Below, piece after piece: positions 49,601 through 58,799 of a stretch of 64,000 bases of DNA. Location: NCBI RefSeq assembly GCF_964656455.1, contig NC_135718.1, positions 52,233,008-52,297,007 of the forward strand, read 5' to 3'. The position numbers were made by a program, and so were the translations under genes. Below the pieces are notes generated by a model that was not told the DNA's origin, made no database searches, and saw nothing but the letters and a program-made list of their open reading frames with translations. This DNA is from Halichoerus grypus (lineage: Eukaryota; Chordata; Mammalia; Carnivora; Phocidae). Every line of letters starts with the position of its first letter. Within the stretch, counting starts at the first letter, position 1.

Positions 49601-52600
49601 CTAGATATTTATCCAAAGGATACAAACATAGTGATTCCAGGGGCATGTGCCCCCCAGTGTTTATAGCAGCAATGTCCACAATAGCCAAAATATGGAAATA
49701 CACCATGGAATATTACTCGGCCATCAAAAACATTGATTGCAGCTTGCCATTTGCAGCGATGTGGATGGAACTAGGCTGTATTATGCTAAGCGAAATCAGT
49801 CAGAGAAAGACAAATACCATATGATTTCATTCACATGTGGAATTTAAAAAACAACACAGATGAGCATAAGGGAAGGGAAGGAAAAATAAGATGAAATCAG
49901 AGAGGGAGACAAACCATAAGAGACTTTCAACTATAGGAAACAAATTGAGGGTTGCTGAAAGGGGTGGGGCAGGGGGAAGGGGGTAACTGATGGGCATTAA
50001 GAAGGGTACTTGATGTAATGAGCACTGGGTGTTAGAGGCAACTGATGAATCACTAAACTCTACCTCTGAAACTAATAATACACTATGTTAATTGATTTTA
50101 AATTAAAAAAATATATTTGCTTGAGTGTAACAAACTTTAAATGTATATTGTTTCTAGTATATACTATTTAAGTTTGAAATTTAGGTTTTCATAAAGCAAC
50201 TCAATTCCGTTTTTCCATATTTTTCTTAAAAAATTTAAGCAACAAAATTTGGAGAGCACACATACTTAGTTTGTATTTGTAATTAAACAGGATTTAATCA
50301 AAGACCTTAAATCAGAGTTAAGTGGAAATATGGAAGAACTGATCCTTGCCCTGTTCATGCCATCTACATATTATGATGCCTGGAGTTTACGGAATGCAAT
50401 GAAGGTGCTGTATGTCATTTACTTTGTATATTTTATCCTATTTCAAATGTAAAACCCCACATGTTATAGCAGTTTTGAATTTACAGTGACAGCTAAATCA
50501 ATACATAATATCATCTGAATATATAGGGCTTTTCAGGTCTGGAGGCCAAAGAAATATTTGATGGAATAGTAAGATTTAATTAACTTCCAGCGATTTTTGT
50601 TTTTCTTTTGTATAATTCTCCCTTTCTTCATTTCACATAGGGAGCAGGAACTCAGGAACGTGTATTGATTGAAATTTTGTGCACAAGAACAAATCAGGAA
50701 ATCCGAGAAATTGTCAGATGTTATCAATCAGAATTTGGACGAGACCTTGAAAAGGACATTAGGTCAGATACATCAGGGCATTTTGAACGTTTACTTGTAT
50801 CCATGTGCCAGGTGAGTACAGCATGAATATATGTTGATGGAGGGAACATTCTCCACTTACTGTGACCAGTGAGCATTCTTTATTCCTTTTAGTATTTAGT
50901 CTACTTGGAATCTTGCCATCTTTAAGAGGGGTAACACAGAATCCTATGTACAAATTTCTTTTAGTCACAATTGAGATTGATTTCTTCAGATCTGGCTTTT
51001 GTAAGGGATTAGAAATTAACCTCTTTAAAGTTATATGGAATCAGAAATTAACTTGCAGCTCTATATTTTAGGCTGGGGATGAATCTTGTACTCTAAGCTT
51101 AGCATTGTACGGTCAGTTAAATTGGACCATCAACTGAAAATATGCAGGACTGCCATGGAAGTGCTAGAGGAGGTGAAAACTGAGGAGAGCCAGAAATGCA
51201 GAAACATTTCTCAGACTTGACAGTAATGTTGTGATTAGCACCTTCCTTATTCTGATTTCCCAGATGTGCTGGAGAAGTGACAAAAAATTCTCCGAAGAGA
51301 GTATTTGGAATGATATTAAACACACTTACAGAATGAGATGATGAGGGTTTATTTGAAAGGAATGACACAGAACACCAGCACACTGATTCAGCATCAGGAG
51401 TTATTAGTTTTCCTGCTAGTACACAAGGTTGGACAGTCCAGAGGGATCAGAGAGTAGAGGACAAGCTCTTCAGAGCAAAGGGAGATAGTTGCAGGAAACA
51501 GTGCGCCAGAGTGAGTGGGTGGGTGTGGACATGAGAAAAAAGAAAGCAAATGGGTGGGAAGAAATTGAACTTACCTACGATGGAATAACAGAGTAGGGGG
51601 GTAGATTAGCATTTAAAAACAACAACAAAAGGAAGACAAAAGCAGGAACAGATTTAACACTAAAAAATGATTAAGACTTTATATGAGGTGTTGAATCTAT
51701 GCAAATTCAAGGCCCATCTATTTTATAAAGTAAAGGGACCTCTTTCAGGGAGTGAGCAGAGGAATGGCTTCCCAGGAAAATGAGACTGGTGTTGTGTATT
51801 TGAGTCCAAAGGCAGTCATCTGGGGAGTTTTTCCTGAACATCTTTTCATGTGCTATCTTTAGTCTCCCATTATAGAATATGCTTCTGCATATTTCTTGTG
51901 CCCAGTGCTCTTCAGAATACAGCATCTCCCCTTCAAGGAGCACCTCTCCATTTTGTTCCTCAGACAGACACGGAGACTAGAGGGCAGACTTTCCTTCTTT
52001 TGGGTTTGTATTTCTATTTTTTGAGAGAAACCAAATGCCCATCTAAGCTTTCCTCTCCTTCAGGCCCAGAGCTTCCTCTGTGGCTCTCTCCTTCCTCTTC
52101 CCAAGGAAGAGTTTGGTATACAAATTGGCATAGTCCAGCAGAACTTGAGTTATTTATAGCTTCTAAAAAGCTCATGTATCATTTGTATGTGTACATTCAA
52201 AATCTTAACATGTTGTAAGATTACACTGGGCTGAAAGAAAGGAGGTTCATGAAGCCTCCATATTATATGTTCCCTCCCTTGACTTAAATTCTTTGAGGGC
52301 AGGGACCTTGTCTTTCTTGTGTCCCTACCACCTAGCACATCCTGTCGGTTCTGACTAATACAGCCTCACACAAAACAAGCACTCTATACCTTTTAGCTGC
52401 ATGAATGAATACAAAGTGGAACTCAGTATAACGCATAATGATCTTAAATCCCAGCTAAGGAGAATTATAATTTCTTCACTTGAGTAGTTTATATTTCCTA
52501 GTAGAGATGTTTTTCTTTTTGTTTTTGTTTTTGTTTTTTTTTTGTGGGTGGGGGTGGGTTGTATAAATATATATATATATAAATTTTTTTAAAAAAGATT

Positions 52601-55600
52601 TTATTTATTTATTTGACAGAGACAGCGAGAGAGGGAACACAGGCAGGGGGAGTGGGAGAGGGAGAAGCAGGCCTCCCACCGAGCAGGGACCCTGATGTGG
52701 GGCTCAATCCCAGGACCCTGAGATCATGACCCAAGCCGAAGGCAGTCGCTTAACCGACTGAGCCACCCAGGCACTCCATATATAAATTTTTTAATGGAAA
52801 CTTTTCTGGTTTAACTTTGTCCTCAACGTCCTGAAAACCTCTCATTTTAACATAACCTCATTAAACCATGATCGAATATTATAAACTCCAAAGTTGGCAG
52901 TATAATAAAGTACTAGTTACACTAGTATAGCTTCTTTGGAAATGAAGATATGCACGACAAACTTTATGCAGTGATCTTCAATAAATTGTCCCTTTAAGTC
53001 CAAAAGTGACTAGATTGGTAAGAAAATTTTTAGTAGAACTTGTATCAGGTTTTCCAATTCCTGCCTTCCTCTTTTGCAGGGAAATCGTGATGAGAACCAG
53101 AATGTTAACCACCAGTTGGCTCAGGAAGATGCTCAACGTCTCTATCAAGCCGGTGAGGGGAGACTAGGGACAGATGAATCTTGCTTTAACATGATTCTTG
53201 CCACAAGAAGCTTTCCTCAGCTGAAAGCTACTGTGGAGGCTTATTCCAGGGTATGAGCTTTTCTTTTGAAGATTTGGCTTCAGTTTTTAAGTTGTGAAAA
53301 TATTTTAACCCCTATACTTTTTGTTTGCAGGTGGCTAATCGAGATTTGCTAAGTAGTGTTGCCCGTGAATTTTCTGGAAGTGTTGAAAGTGGTTTAAAGA
53401 CCATCTGTAAGATACTTTTATGTTTTGCTTTGTTTTGTTTGTAGATGAAGAAGCTTTGAATAGTTGTTTCCATTAAGTGACGACAATTAATATAGCCTCC
53501 TGGGAATCTGCTTAGGCAGAGGTTGAGCTAATTCTATGTTTTTAAATACAGTTCCCTATGAATGGTGGTGGTGTGATCAAAAAGGGTTCTTTGGAATTAT
53601 TAATAATTATTATTAATGCATGGCTCAATCCCAGGACCCTGAGATCATGACCTGAGCTGAAGGCAGATGCTTAACTGAGCCACCCAGGCATCCAAAACCA
53701 CCTTTTTTAAAAGTTTATTTATAATCTCTCCACCCCGTGTCAGTTTTGAACTCACAACCCCGAGATCAACCCCTGACTGAGCCAACCAGGTGCGCCTCAG
53801 AAAACACCTTTCAAATATTCAGCCCAATGAGACCCTTTCCCCTTTTGAAATAAAAACGAAAACAAAACCCAGTTTGTGGTGTTCTTTGAGATGTCCAATG
53901 AAATGGAAATTTAATTCTCATGGAGAATATATGACGAAAGAGAGTATTAGTAACACATTGGTATTAGCAATTGAGTGTCCTACAAATATTCCTGTAGTAA
54001 TTGTAGCTAAAGGAATAATGTAAAGTTAGTATATCTCTACCATCTGCAGGAAGAGACTTTGCTAAAAGTTAATTTTCCTAAGAGAAAATGTCAGACTTAT
54101 TATCATTCTCAAATTTAGGCTCAAATCTGTTTTTTATACTGGAATGTATCTCCTACCCTTCTGTCAGCCAAATGATATAACTGATGTCTAGAATTCGGAT
54201 TTCAGTCATTATTTCTTTTAAGTAAGATATCGCCAGGGCACAGTTGTCACAGATTTTCTCACTTGAAGGGGAAAAAATGTAAAGAATCTAAGCTATTGCA
54301 TCTATGGAGGAAAAAAGGGATTTATTGGGAGAAGGATTCCTTTAGAATTAAAGGTAGCCTGTCTGATGCAGCTAGAAAGATAGATGAATGCTGAGAAAAG
54401 TCAAGATTTCGCTATGATTATAAGGATCAAAGGCAGGCTAGAAGTGATAAATGAAGCTGGGGCATGGATACCTTTGTCAAGGCATCATGTGTCAAGTATC
54501 TCTAACTTGCAGTGCAATGTGCCCTGAACCGCCCTGCCTTCTTTGCTGAGAGGCTCTACTATTCTATGAAAGGTGCCGGCACAGATGACTCCACCCTGGT
54601 CAGGATTGTGGTCACTCGAAGTGAGGTGAGGCTTTCTTTTCTTGTCTGATCTTACTTGACTTTTTTTTTTTTTAAGATTTATTTATTTGAGAGAGAGAAG
54701 GGAGGGTAGAAAATGCAGGGGGGGAGGGGTAGAGGGAGAGAATCTTCAAGCAGATCCCCCCTCCCCCGAGTGTGAGCCCATGTAGGGCTCTATCCCAGGA
54801 CCCTGAGATCATGATCATACAATCAGTGTGAAGCCATATCACAATGATGTACTAATAATGCAATGTTTGTAAGGCATAAATCTCACTGCTCTTCTAATCA
54901 GGATCCCAAATTGAATAAAAATCGCAGCAATTTCTAATTCTGCATAATAAAGCCGAATAAAAGAAAAAGTTGCAAAACTCTGCCTTCCAAAGCCCTGGTA
55001 GGTCCATTGGACAGTTATAGTGGTCTTATGTCAAAACTGTATTACTTTTTTAAAGATTCAGCTCTTTTGACTTAGAAGAGTAATTTGCATCTTATTTTAC
55101 ATAAATTACATAAATTGTTTTTAAAAAAAACTTTGTGTATTTGTACTTGGACCTAAGTTTTCTAAGCATGATCTCTTCTTTAAATCGTAATAAAATATAC
55201 ACAACATAAAACTTAACATTTTAACCATTTTAAAGTATTCATTCCAGTGGCTTAAATTAAGTACATTCACATTGTTGTACAGCCATTACCACCACAACTT
55301 TTTCACTTTCGTAAAACTGAAATCCATACTCATAATATAATAATTCACTGTTCTCCTTTCTCCCCCCAGCCCCTGGCAACCATTATGCTTTCTCTTCCTA
55401 TGAATTTGACTACTCTAGGTACCTTGTATAAGTGGAATCATACAGTATTTATCCATTTGTGACTGGCTTCTTTCACTTAGCATAACATTTTCCAGGTTCA
55501 TCCATGTTGTAGCATGTGTCAGAATTTCTTTTTAAGGCTGAATAATGTTCCATTGTATGTGTAGACCACCTTCTGTTTATTCATCTGTCAGTGGACACTA

Positions 55601-56279
55601 GGGTTGCTTCCTCCTTTTGGCTATTGTAAACACAGGTGTACGAATATTTGCTTGAGTCCTTGCTTTCGCTTTTTTGTGTATACCTGGAAGTGGAACTGCT
55701 GTATCATATGGTAGTTCTGTTTTATTTTATTTTTGAGGAATCACCAAACCTTTTTCTACAGCGGCTGCACTGTTATAGTCCCACTAGCAATGTTACAAGG
55801 GTTCCAATTTCTCCACACCCTTGCCAACACTTGTTATTTTCTGTGTTTTTGAGAATAACCATCCTATCAAATGGTTTTATTTTTTTAATGGTTTTTAAAT
55901 GACCAATATTTTGAGGATAATAGATGAAACTGGTACCACCCTTATTCAGTATTTTTAGAGAACAGTGAATCAGCCCTTCCCTGGGTGATGCTAGCAGTGG
56001 TATGAATGCTACCTATCAAATGTTGGTCATTTGGTCCCCCCCCCCAAGCTTTGATTATAATTAGGTTCTTTTCATTATTAAAGAATAATTCTAATAAATA
56101 TCCGTGTTCTTTTAATACTTTTTTCTAACATCAAAAATATCATCTCTTGCATGCAGATTGATCTTGTACAAATAAAACAGACGTTCAGTCAGATGTATCA
56201 GAAGACCCTGGGCACAATGATCGCAAGTGACACAAGTGGAGATTACCGAAAGCTTCTTCTGGCCATTGTGGGCCAGTAG
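37613..56279 (+). CDS. ANXA7: ANXA7: annexin A7 (synexin), complete coding region
   Basis: Ca2+-dependent phospholipid-binding and membrane-aggregating annexin, linked to secretory granule fusion and Ca2+ handling (literature). Thirteen coding exons join in frame to 488 residues plus stop; skipping exon 6 gives 466. Both lengths match human isoforms as I recall them. Residues 1-167 are a Gly/Pro/Tyr/Gln-rich, disordered tail ([18 protein letters not shown], repeated GGYPAPGG), the feature that sets annexins 7 and 11 apart. Four annexin repeats fill about residues 185-488, with Ca2+-site GxGT loops at 200-203 (GFGT), 272-275 (GAGT), 355-359 (GRLGT) and 431-434 (GAGT). The start is the ATG two bases after the exon 2 acceptor. 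Introns hold at least 18 SINEs, an old L1, an 8-copy minisatellite and a copy of the gene's own 3'UTR. No frame damage. Confidence 0.98.
37998..38172 (-). mobile_element. Can-SINE, antisense, tail side shortened
   Basis: Near-duplicate flanks GGGAAATTCATTTTTT / GGGAAATTAATTTTTT. Some of the CT-rich arm is deleted. Confidence 0.92.
39601..39805 (+). CDS. ANXA7: ANXA7 exon 3 (Gly/Pro/Tyr tail)
   Basis: Acceptor TCATTTTTCAG, donor CCAGGAG|GTGAG. 205 bp. Pro/Gly/Tyr-rich, with tandem [19 protein letters not shown]: a small internal protein repeat. Residues 19-86. Confidence 0.97.
39987..40188 (+). mobile_element. Can-SINE, intact, young
   Basis: Exact 16-bp duplication AAGGTTCTTAGGGAGC at 39971-39986 and 40189-40204. 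Lies 180 bp after ANXA7 exon 3. Confidence 0.96.
40301..40495 (-). mobile_element. Can-SINE, antisense
   Basis: AAAGATTTTATTTGTCTCAG to GAGCCACCCAGGCATCAC; flanking TTGGTTATTT on both sides. Opposite in orientation to the SINE 110 bp upstream. Confidence 0.92.
40787..40897 (+). CDS. ANXA7: ANXA7 exon 4
   Basis: Acceptor TTTTTTCTAG, donor CTGCCTG|GTAGGT. Encodes [20 protein letters not shown] and the rest of this disordered segment. Confidence 0.97.
41470..41534 (+). CDS. ANXA7: ANXA7 exon 5
   Basis: Acceptor AAATGTTTAG, donor AGTCAG|GTATTT. Encodes [20 protein letters not shown] plus Gln. Confidence 0.96.
41957..42022 (+). CDS. ANXA7: ANXA7 exon 6, 22-residue cassette exon
   Basis: 66 bp, phase 0 on both sides, acceptor TCTTTTTTCAG, donor GGTGAA|GTGAGT. 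Encodes [20 protein letters not shown] and two more residues. In other mammals this exon is included in muscle and brain (the larger annexin A7 isoform, recalled). Skipping it keeps the frame. Confidence 0.95.
42100..42215. mobile_element. Possible L2 relic
   Basis: CTTCCTTGAGGGCTCAACTA and CCAATTAATGTTTGTTGAAT, typical of L2 3' ends. Diverged. Confidence 0.4.
42520..42655 (-). mobile_element. MIR SINE relic, antisense
   Basis: AGAGAGATTAAGAACCTTGT, AGGGCCACATAGCTAGTGAA, AGTAGTCTTCCTGTTACACA: the antisense MIR order. Confidence 0.7.
43356..43741 (-). mobile_element. Two Can-SINEs, one nested in the tail of the other
   Basis: Inner element about 43376-43577 (ends GTGCCACCCAGGCAACCC) interrupts an older one that resumes ATTTATTTGAGAGAGAGTGA at 43578 and ends GTACCACCCAGGCATCCC. 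A short (AC) run lies at 43415-43430. Confidence 0.88.
43954..44130 (+). mobile_element. Can-SINE
   Basis: GGGGCGCCTGGGTGGCTCAG head to AAATAAATAAAATATT tail; A-rich AAAAAAAAATTTA flanks. Confidence 0.93.
44688..44865 (+). mobile_element. Can-SINE
   Basis: GGGGCACCTGGTATGGTTCA head with an inserted TAT; AAATAAATCTTTTAAAAAA tail. Confidence 0.92.
45268..45450 (+). mobile_element. Can-SINE, left arm of an inverted pair
   Basis: GGGGCGCCTGGGTGGCTCAG head to CTCAAATAAATAAAATCT, where the opposite element is inserted. Confidence 0.94.
45451..45645 (-). mobile_element. Can-SINE, antisense, inserted in the tail of its neighbour
   Basis: Flanked by CTCAAATAAATAAAATCTT (45433-45451) and CTCAAATAAATAAGATCTT (45645-45663): its target was the other SINE's tail. 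Head complement GAGCCACCCAGCGCCT. Confidence 0.94.
45726..45810 (-). mobile_element. Old L1 fragment, antisense
   Basis: CCAGTTTTATTGAGATATAA then GTGTACAACATGATTTGATG, a standard antisense L1M word pair. Confidence 0.6.
45826..46184 (-). mobile_element. Can-SINE, antisense, internally expanded
   Basis: Normal ends (TTTTATTTGAGAG ... GAGCCACCCAGGGGCCCC), but the region next to the tRNA B-box has grown to eight 26-bp copies, nearly doubling the element. Confidence 0.93.
45919..46126 (-). repeat. 26-bp x 8 perfect tandem repeat within a SINE
   Basis: GACGCAGGGCTTGATCCCAG + GACCCT, starting at 45919, 45945, 45971, 45997, 46023, 46049, 46075 and 46101, all identical. On the minus strand each unit carries GGATCAAGCCC, which fits the Pol III B-box pattern GWTCRANNC. 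The 116-residue minus-strand open frame here is a by-product of the repeat. Confidence 0.97.
46253..46355 (+). CDS. ANXA7: ANXA7 exon 7 (start of annexin core)
   Basis: Acceptor CTCTTTTTTCAG, donor TTTTG|GTAAGG. Encodes [20 protein letters not shown] and the GF of the first GxGT loop. The minisatellite ends 127 bp upstream. Confidence 0.97.
46570..46664 (+). CDS. ANXA7: ANXA7 exon 8 (repeat 1)
   Basis: Acceptor TTCTTCCAG, donor GGCAAG|GTATAT. Encodes [20 protein letters not shown] and [11 protein letters not shown]. Confidence 0.97.
46780..47480. mobile_element. L2 relic (antisense) within ANXA7 intron 8
   Basis: About 47090-47280: CTCTTGGCCTAGAACACCTT, ATGGCAAACAGCTTCTTTAG: the antisense L2 pattern. 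The rest of this stretch shows nothing recognisable. Confidence 0.5.
47486..47690 (+). mobile_element. Can-SINE, head diverged
   Basis: CCTGGGTGCCTCAGTCTGTT head, normal body, flanks AATATTTGCTGAGTG / AATATTTGCTGAATG. Confidence 0.93.
48220..49000 (-). mobile_element. L2 relics, antisense
   Basis: GAGTACTTATTCAGTGCCTA, TGCCAGGCACTTTGTCC; later TCCTCCTCGCCTGAAATATC and CTTTCTCTGAGTTCTCTAG. Several old fragments, limits approximate. Confidence 0.5.
49232..49440 (+). mobile_element. Can-SINE sharing a target site with an L1
   Basis: GGGTGCCTGGGTGGTTCAGT head, AAATAAATCTTTAATAAAT tail; flanked by AAAATACATCTGCTTGAG on both sides (49214-49231; 49441-49458). Confidence 0.95.
49459..50108 (+). mobile_element. 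Carnivore L1 3' end, sense
   Basis: AGATGTTGGCGAGGATGCAC, GACCCAGCAATTGCACTACT, GCAGCAATGTCCACAATAGC, then a 3'UTR ending TTAATTGATTTTAAATTAAA. A third, diverged copy of the target site (AAATATATTTGCTTGAG) follows at about 50109-50125. Non-coding. Confidence 0.93.
50291..50404 (+). CDS. ANXA7: ANXA7 exon 9 (repeat 1/2)
   Basis: Acceptor AATTAAACAG, donor ATGAAG|GTGCTG. 38 codons: [20 protein letters not shown] then the [17 protein letters not shown] linker helix into repeat 2. The pyrimidine tract is weak. Confidence 0.96.
50641..50811 (+). CDS. ANXA7: ANXA7 exon 10 (repeat 2)
   Basis: Acceptor TTTCACATAG, donor TGCCAG|GTGAGT. 57 codons beginning [20 protein letters not shown], with the [11 protein letters not shown]a2+-site acid. 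Confidence 0.97.
51072..52590. other. ANXA7: ANXA7 intron 10, middle part
   Basis: No exon recognised. An L2-like relic lies at about 52250-52380 (TTCTTTGAGGGCAGGGACCT, TGTCCCTACCACCTAGCACA). A (TA) run with T-rich flanks lies near 52561-52590. Several open frames on both strands have no recognisable product. Confidence 0.45.
52590..52777 (-). mobile_element. Can-SINE, antisense
   Basis: AAAGATTTTATTTATTTATT to GAGCCACCCAGGCACTCC; ATATAAATTTTTT on both sides. Confidence 0.94.
53080..53250 (+). CDS. ANXA7: ANXA7 exon 11 (repeat 3)
   Basis: Acceptor CTTTTGCAG, donor TCCAGG|GTATGA. 57 codons: [20 protein letters not shown], then [20 protein letters not shown]. Confidence 0.97.
53331..53406 (+). 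CDS. ANXA7: ANXA7 exon 12
   Basis: Acceptor TTTGTTTGCAG, donor ACCATCT|GTAAGA. Encodes [20 protein letters not shown] and GLKTI. The first codon is GTG (Val), where I recall Met in human. Confidence 0.97.
53619..53693 (-). mobile_element. Can-SINE head fragment, antisense
   Basis: TGGCTCAATCCCAGGACCCT, GAGATCATGACCTGAGCTGA, GAGCCACCCAGGCATCC; the tail side is lost. Confidence 0.88.
53704..53797 (-). mobile_element. Old tRNA-derived carnivore SINE, antisense
   Basis: AGTTTATTTATAATCTCTCC, TTTTGAACTCACAACCCCGA, GACTGAGCCAACCAGGTGCG: an older family, the same as at 59344-59455. Confidence 0.75.
54513..54625 (+). CDS. ANXA7: ANXA7 exon 13 (repeat 4)
   Basis: Acceptor CTAACTTGCAG, donor AGTGAG|GTGAGG. 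Encodes [37 protein letters not shown]. If the donor is read through, seven codons follow before a TGA at 54647-54649. Confidence 0.97.
54661..54816 (-). mobile_element. Can-SINE, antisense, cut off by the 3'UTR duplication
   Basis: Normal from the T-run to CCAGGACCCTGAGATCATGA, then stops where the ANXA7 3'UTR copy begins. The remaining 45 or so bases (tRNA-head complement) are missing. Confidence 0.9.
54817..55107 (+). repeat. Copy of ANXA7 3'UTR and 3' flank inside ANXA7 intron 13
   Basis: 291 bp matching 56448-56733 (286 bp) in direct orientation. I count five substitutions and two small indels (2 and 3 bases). It carries three AATAAA motifs (54914, 54946, 54956). The match runs past the normal poly(A) sites and has no A-tail, so it is a DNA-level duplication, not a retrocopy. 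Confidence 0.97.
55186..55905 (-). mobile_element. Old L1, antisense
   Basis: AATACACAACATAAAACTTA, AGCCCCTGGCAACCATTATG, TAAGTGGAATCATACAGTAT, TCATCCATGTTGTAGCATGT, GGAACTGCTGTATCATATGG, CCAATTTCTCCACACCCTTG. Confidence 0.88.
56157..56279 (+). CDS. ANXA7: ANXA7 last exon, coding part
   Basis: Acceptor CTTGCATGCAG. 40 codons ending with [14 protein letters not shown] and TAG at 56277-56279: the last two helices of annexin repeat 4, with the acidic residue of its Ca2+ site. Confidence 0.97.
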   Translation: MDLVQIKQTFSQMYQKTLGTMIASDTSGDYRKLLLAIVGQ

Positions 56280-56615
56280 GAGGGATTTTTTAAATAAATG
56301 AAGCATATCCTTCAGTAATTGACCTGCATGCAGCAATGTCAACCACCACCTAAGCAAAAGAGCTTTTTACCAAGGACTGTGTCAGGGTATTGTGCTTGGT
56401 TTGCACATGTGGTTATTGCCTTAATTCCAATGTTACTTTTTCTCTATATACAATCAGTGTGAAGCCATATCACAATGATGTACTAATAATGCAATGTTTG
56501 TAAGGCATAAATCTCACTGCTCTTCTAATCAGGATCCCAAGTTGAATAAAAATTACAGCAATTTCTAATTCTGCATAATAAAGCTGAATAAAAGAAAAAG
56601 TTGCGAAACTCTGCC
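56280..56615 (+). other. ANXA7: ANXA7 3'UTR (probable extent)
   Basis: Short UTR running to the AATAAA cluster. Its second half (from 56448), together with 3' flanking DNA to 56733, is the source or twin of the copy in intron 13 (54817-55107). Confidence 0.7.
56545..56592 (+). terminator. ANXA7: ANXA7 poly(A) signal cluster
   Basis: Three AATAAA motifs at 56545-56550, 56577-56582 and 56587-56592. The last two are 10 bases apart and followed by an A-rich then T/G-containing stretch. Confidence 0.75.
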
Positions 56616-56739
56616 TTCCAAAGCCCTGGTAGGTCCATTGGACAGTTATAGTGGTCTTATGTCAAAACTATTACTTTTTTAAAGATTCAGCTCTTTTGAC
56701 TTAGAGTAATTTGCATCTTATTTTACATAAATTGATATT

Positions 56740-57640
56740 CTATATTTATAAACACTAAACTTTCCACATAGGAAAGGGATGAGTATTGCCTGTAGCAACT
56801 TTTAAAAAAAGGGATTATATGTTTATATGCATAAAATATATAGCCTACTTCTATGTCTAAAACTCCCTAAAGATCTTTATTGGCCCTTGGTTTAAAAAAA
56901 AAAATTATGAAAGACTTTAAAAATTAGTTACAATTTAATCATGATTGAATAAAGTGAAGCTTGACATATAGGAGGAGCTTAATTAGTGAATGAAGCTTAC
57001 AGTATGGGAAAATTGGATCCCAGCTCTTTGGAGAAGTAGTTCAGGAGCTCAATTAGTGGTGTAGCAGGATGATTACAAAACCCATTGGCTTATCCCCACT
57101 ACTGAGCAATTACTTATTGAGTATATTGAACATTATAATAGGTAGTCAGGAGAAACACGAAGGAGGTTTGTAATATACTGGGGGCTCTAAACAAAAGTTA
57201 AGACAAAAAAATTGTAAATACTAGATGATAAATTCTGCTGAGGATGAGAACCCTATTTATTCTTTGTGTGAAGCTTCCCAGCACAAAGCAGAAATATAAT
57301 ACAGATTTGGTGAATGCTTATACTCAGAATTGAGAAGAACAGTAAATATCAATTATAGTTCAATGAACATTGGTTTTGTGTAAATACCAAGGGGCATATA
57401 AGGTGGTATAAGATACAGCCTTACTCTAAGAGAGATAGACCTCTCTCTGTACAGTTGTAGTGAAGGCAAGATATATGGGTAGAAGGATAATGAGTTAAGA
57501 TGGATGTTAATTACTTTGAAATAGTTTCATTGAAAAAGGTGAGTTTTGATGTAGATTTTGAAAAAGTAACAGTGATGGGATTTGGTAATACGAGAAGTGG
57601 GGGTAAGGTATTCAGGAAAGAAAAGATATGAGCAGTATAT
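56740..57640. other. ANXA7 downstream, no gene
   Basis: AT-rich, without recognisable genes. Faint L2-like words (for example GGTGAGTTTTGATGTAGATT at 57540) suggest very old repeats. Confidence 0.4.
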
Positions 57641-58074
57641 TTTTAAACTTTTTGAAAATTGAGATATAATTTATATACCATTCACCTTTTTAAAGTGTAC
57701 ACTTCAGTGATTTTTAGCATATTCAGATGGTGCAATCATCACCATAATCAATTTTGAACATTTTCGTCATCCAAAAAGAAACTTTAGGCCTACCGGTAGC
57801 CACTCCTCATTCCCCCTCCTTCTGTCCAGCCCCTGGCAATCACCAATCTACTTTCTGTTTTTATGGATTTACCTATTTTGGGCTTTTCATATGAATGGAA
57901 TCATTCAATATGTGGCCCTTATGTCTGGCTTCTTTCAATTAGCATACTTTTTTTAGGGCTCATCTGCGTTGTAGTGTGAGTCAATACTTCATTCTGTTTT
58001 ATGGCTGGATAATTCACTATAAGGACATACATTTTTCTGTCCATGCATCAGTTGATGGACATTTGGGTTGTTTT

Positions 58075-58285
58075 CTTTTTCTTTTTTTTTTTTTTTTTAA
58101 AGATTTTATTTGTTTATTTGACAGAAAGAGACAGTGAGAGAGGGAACACAAGCAGGGGGAGTGGGAGAGGGAGAGGCAGGCTTCCCGCCGAGCAGGGAGC
58201 CTGATGTGGGGCTCGATCCCAGGACCCTGGCATCATGACCTGAGCCGAAGGCAGACGCTTAACGACTGAGCCACCCAGGCGCCCC
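58075..58285 (-). mobile_element. Can-SINE, antisense, nested in L1
   Basis: Exact 15-bp duplication CATTTGGGTTGTTTT at 58060-58074 and 58286-58300, itself L1 sequence. Confidence 0.96.
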
Positions 58286-58799
58286 CATTTGGGTTGTTTT
58301 CACCTTTTGACTATTATGAATAATGCTGCTGTGAATATTTATGTACAAGTTTTTGTGTGGACATGTGTTTTCAGTTCTCTTGACTTTAGAACTAGGAGTG
58401 GAATTGCTGGATCACAGTATCTTTATGTTTAACTTTTTGAGGATCTGCCAAACTGTTTTCCAAAACAGCTGCACCATTTTACAGTCCTACTAGCAGTGAA
58501 CCCAGCTTCCAATTTCTCTTCATCCTAACCCAACACTATCATTATCTGTCTCTTTGATTATAGCCATCCTAGTGGATGTGAAGTGACTTCTCCTTATGGC
58601 TTTGATGTGCATTTTCCTAATGACTTTTCTTGTGCTTATTGTCCATTTGCATTATATTTGGAAAAATGTCTTTTAATATTTTGTCCATTTTAAAATTGGT
58701 TGTCTCTTTATTGTTGAGTTGTAAGGGTTATTTATGTATTATTCTGTATAGTAGACCCTTACATGATTTTGTTCTCTATTCTTTTATGAAGTGGTTAGT

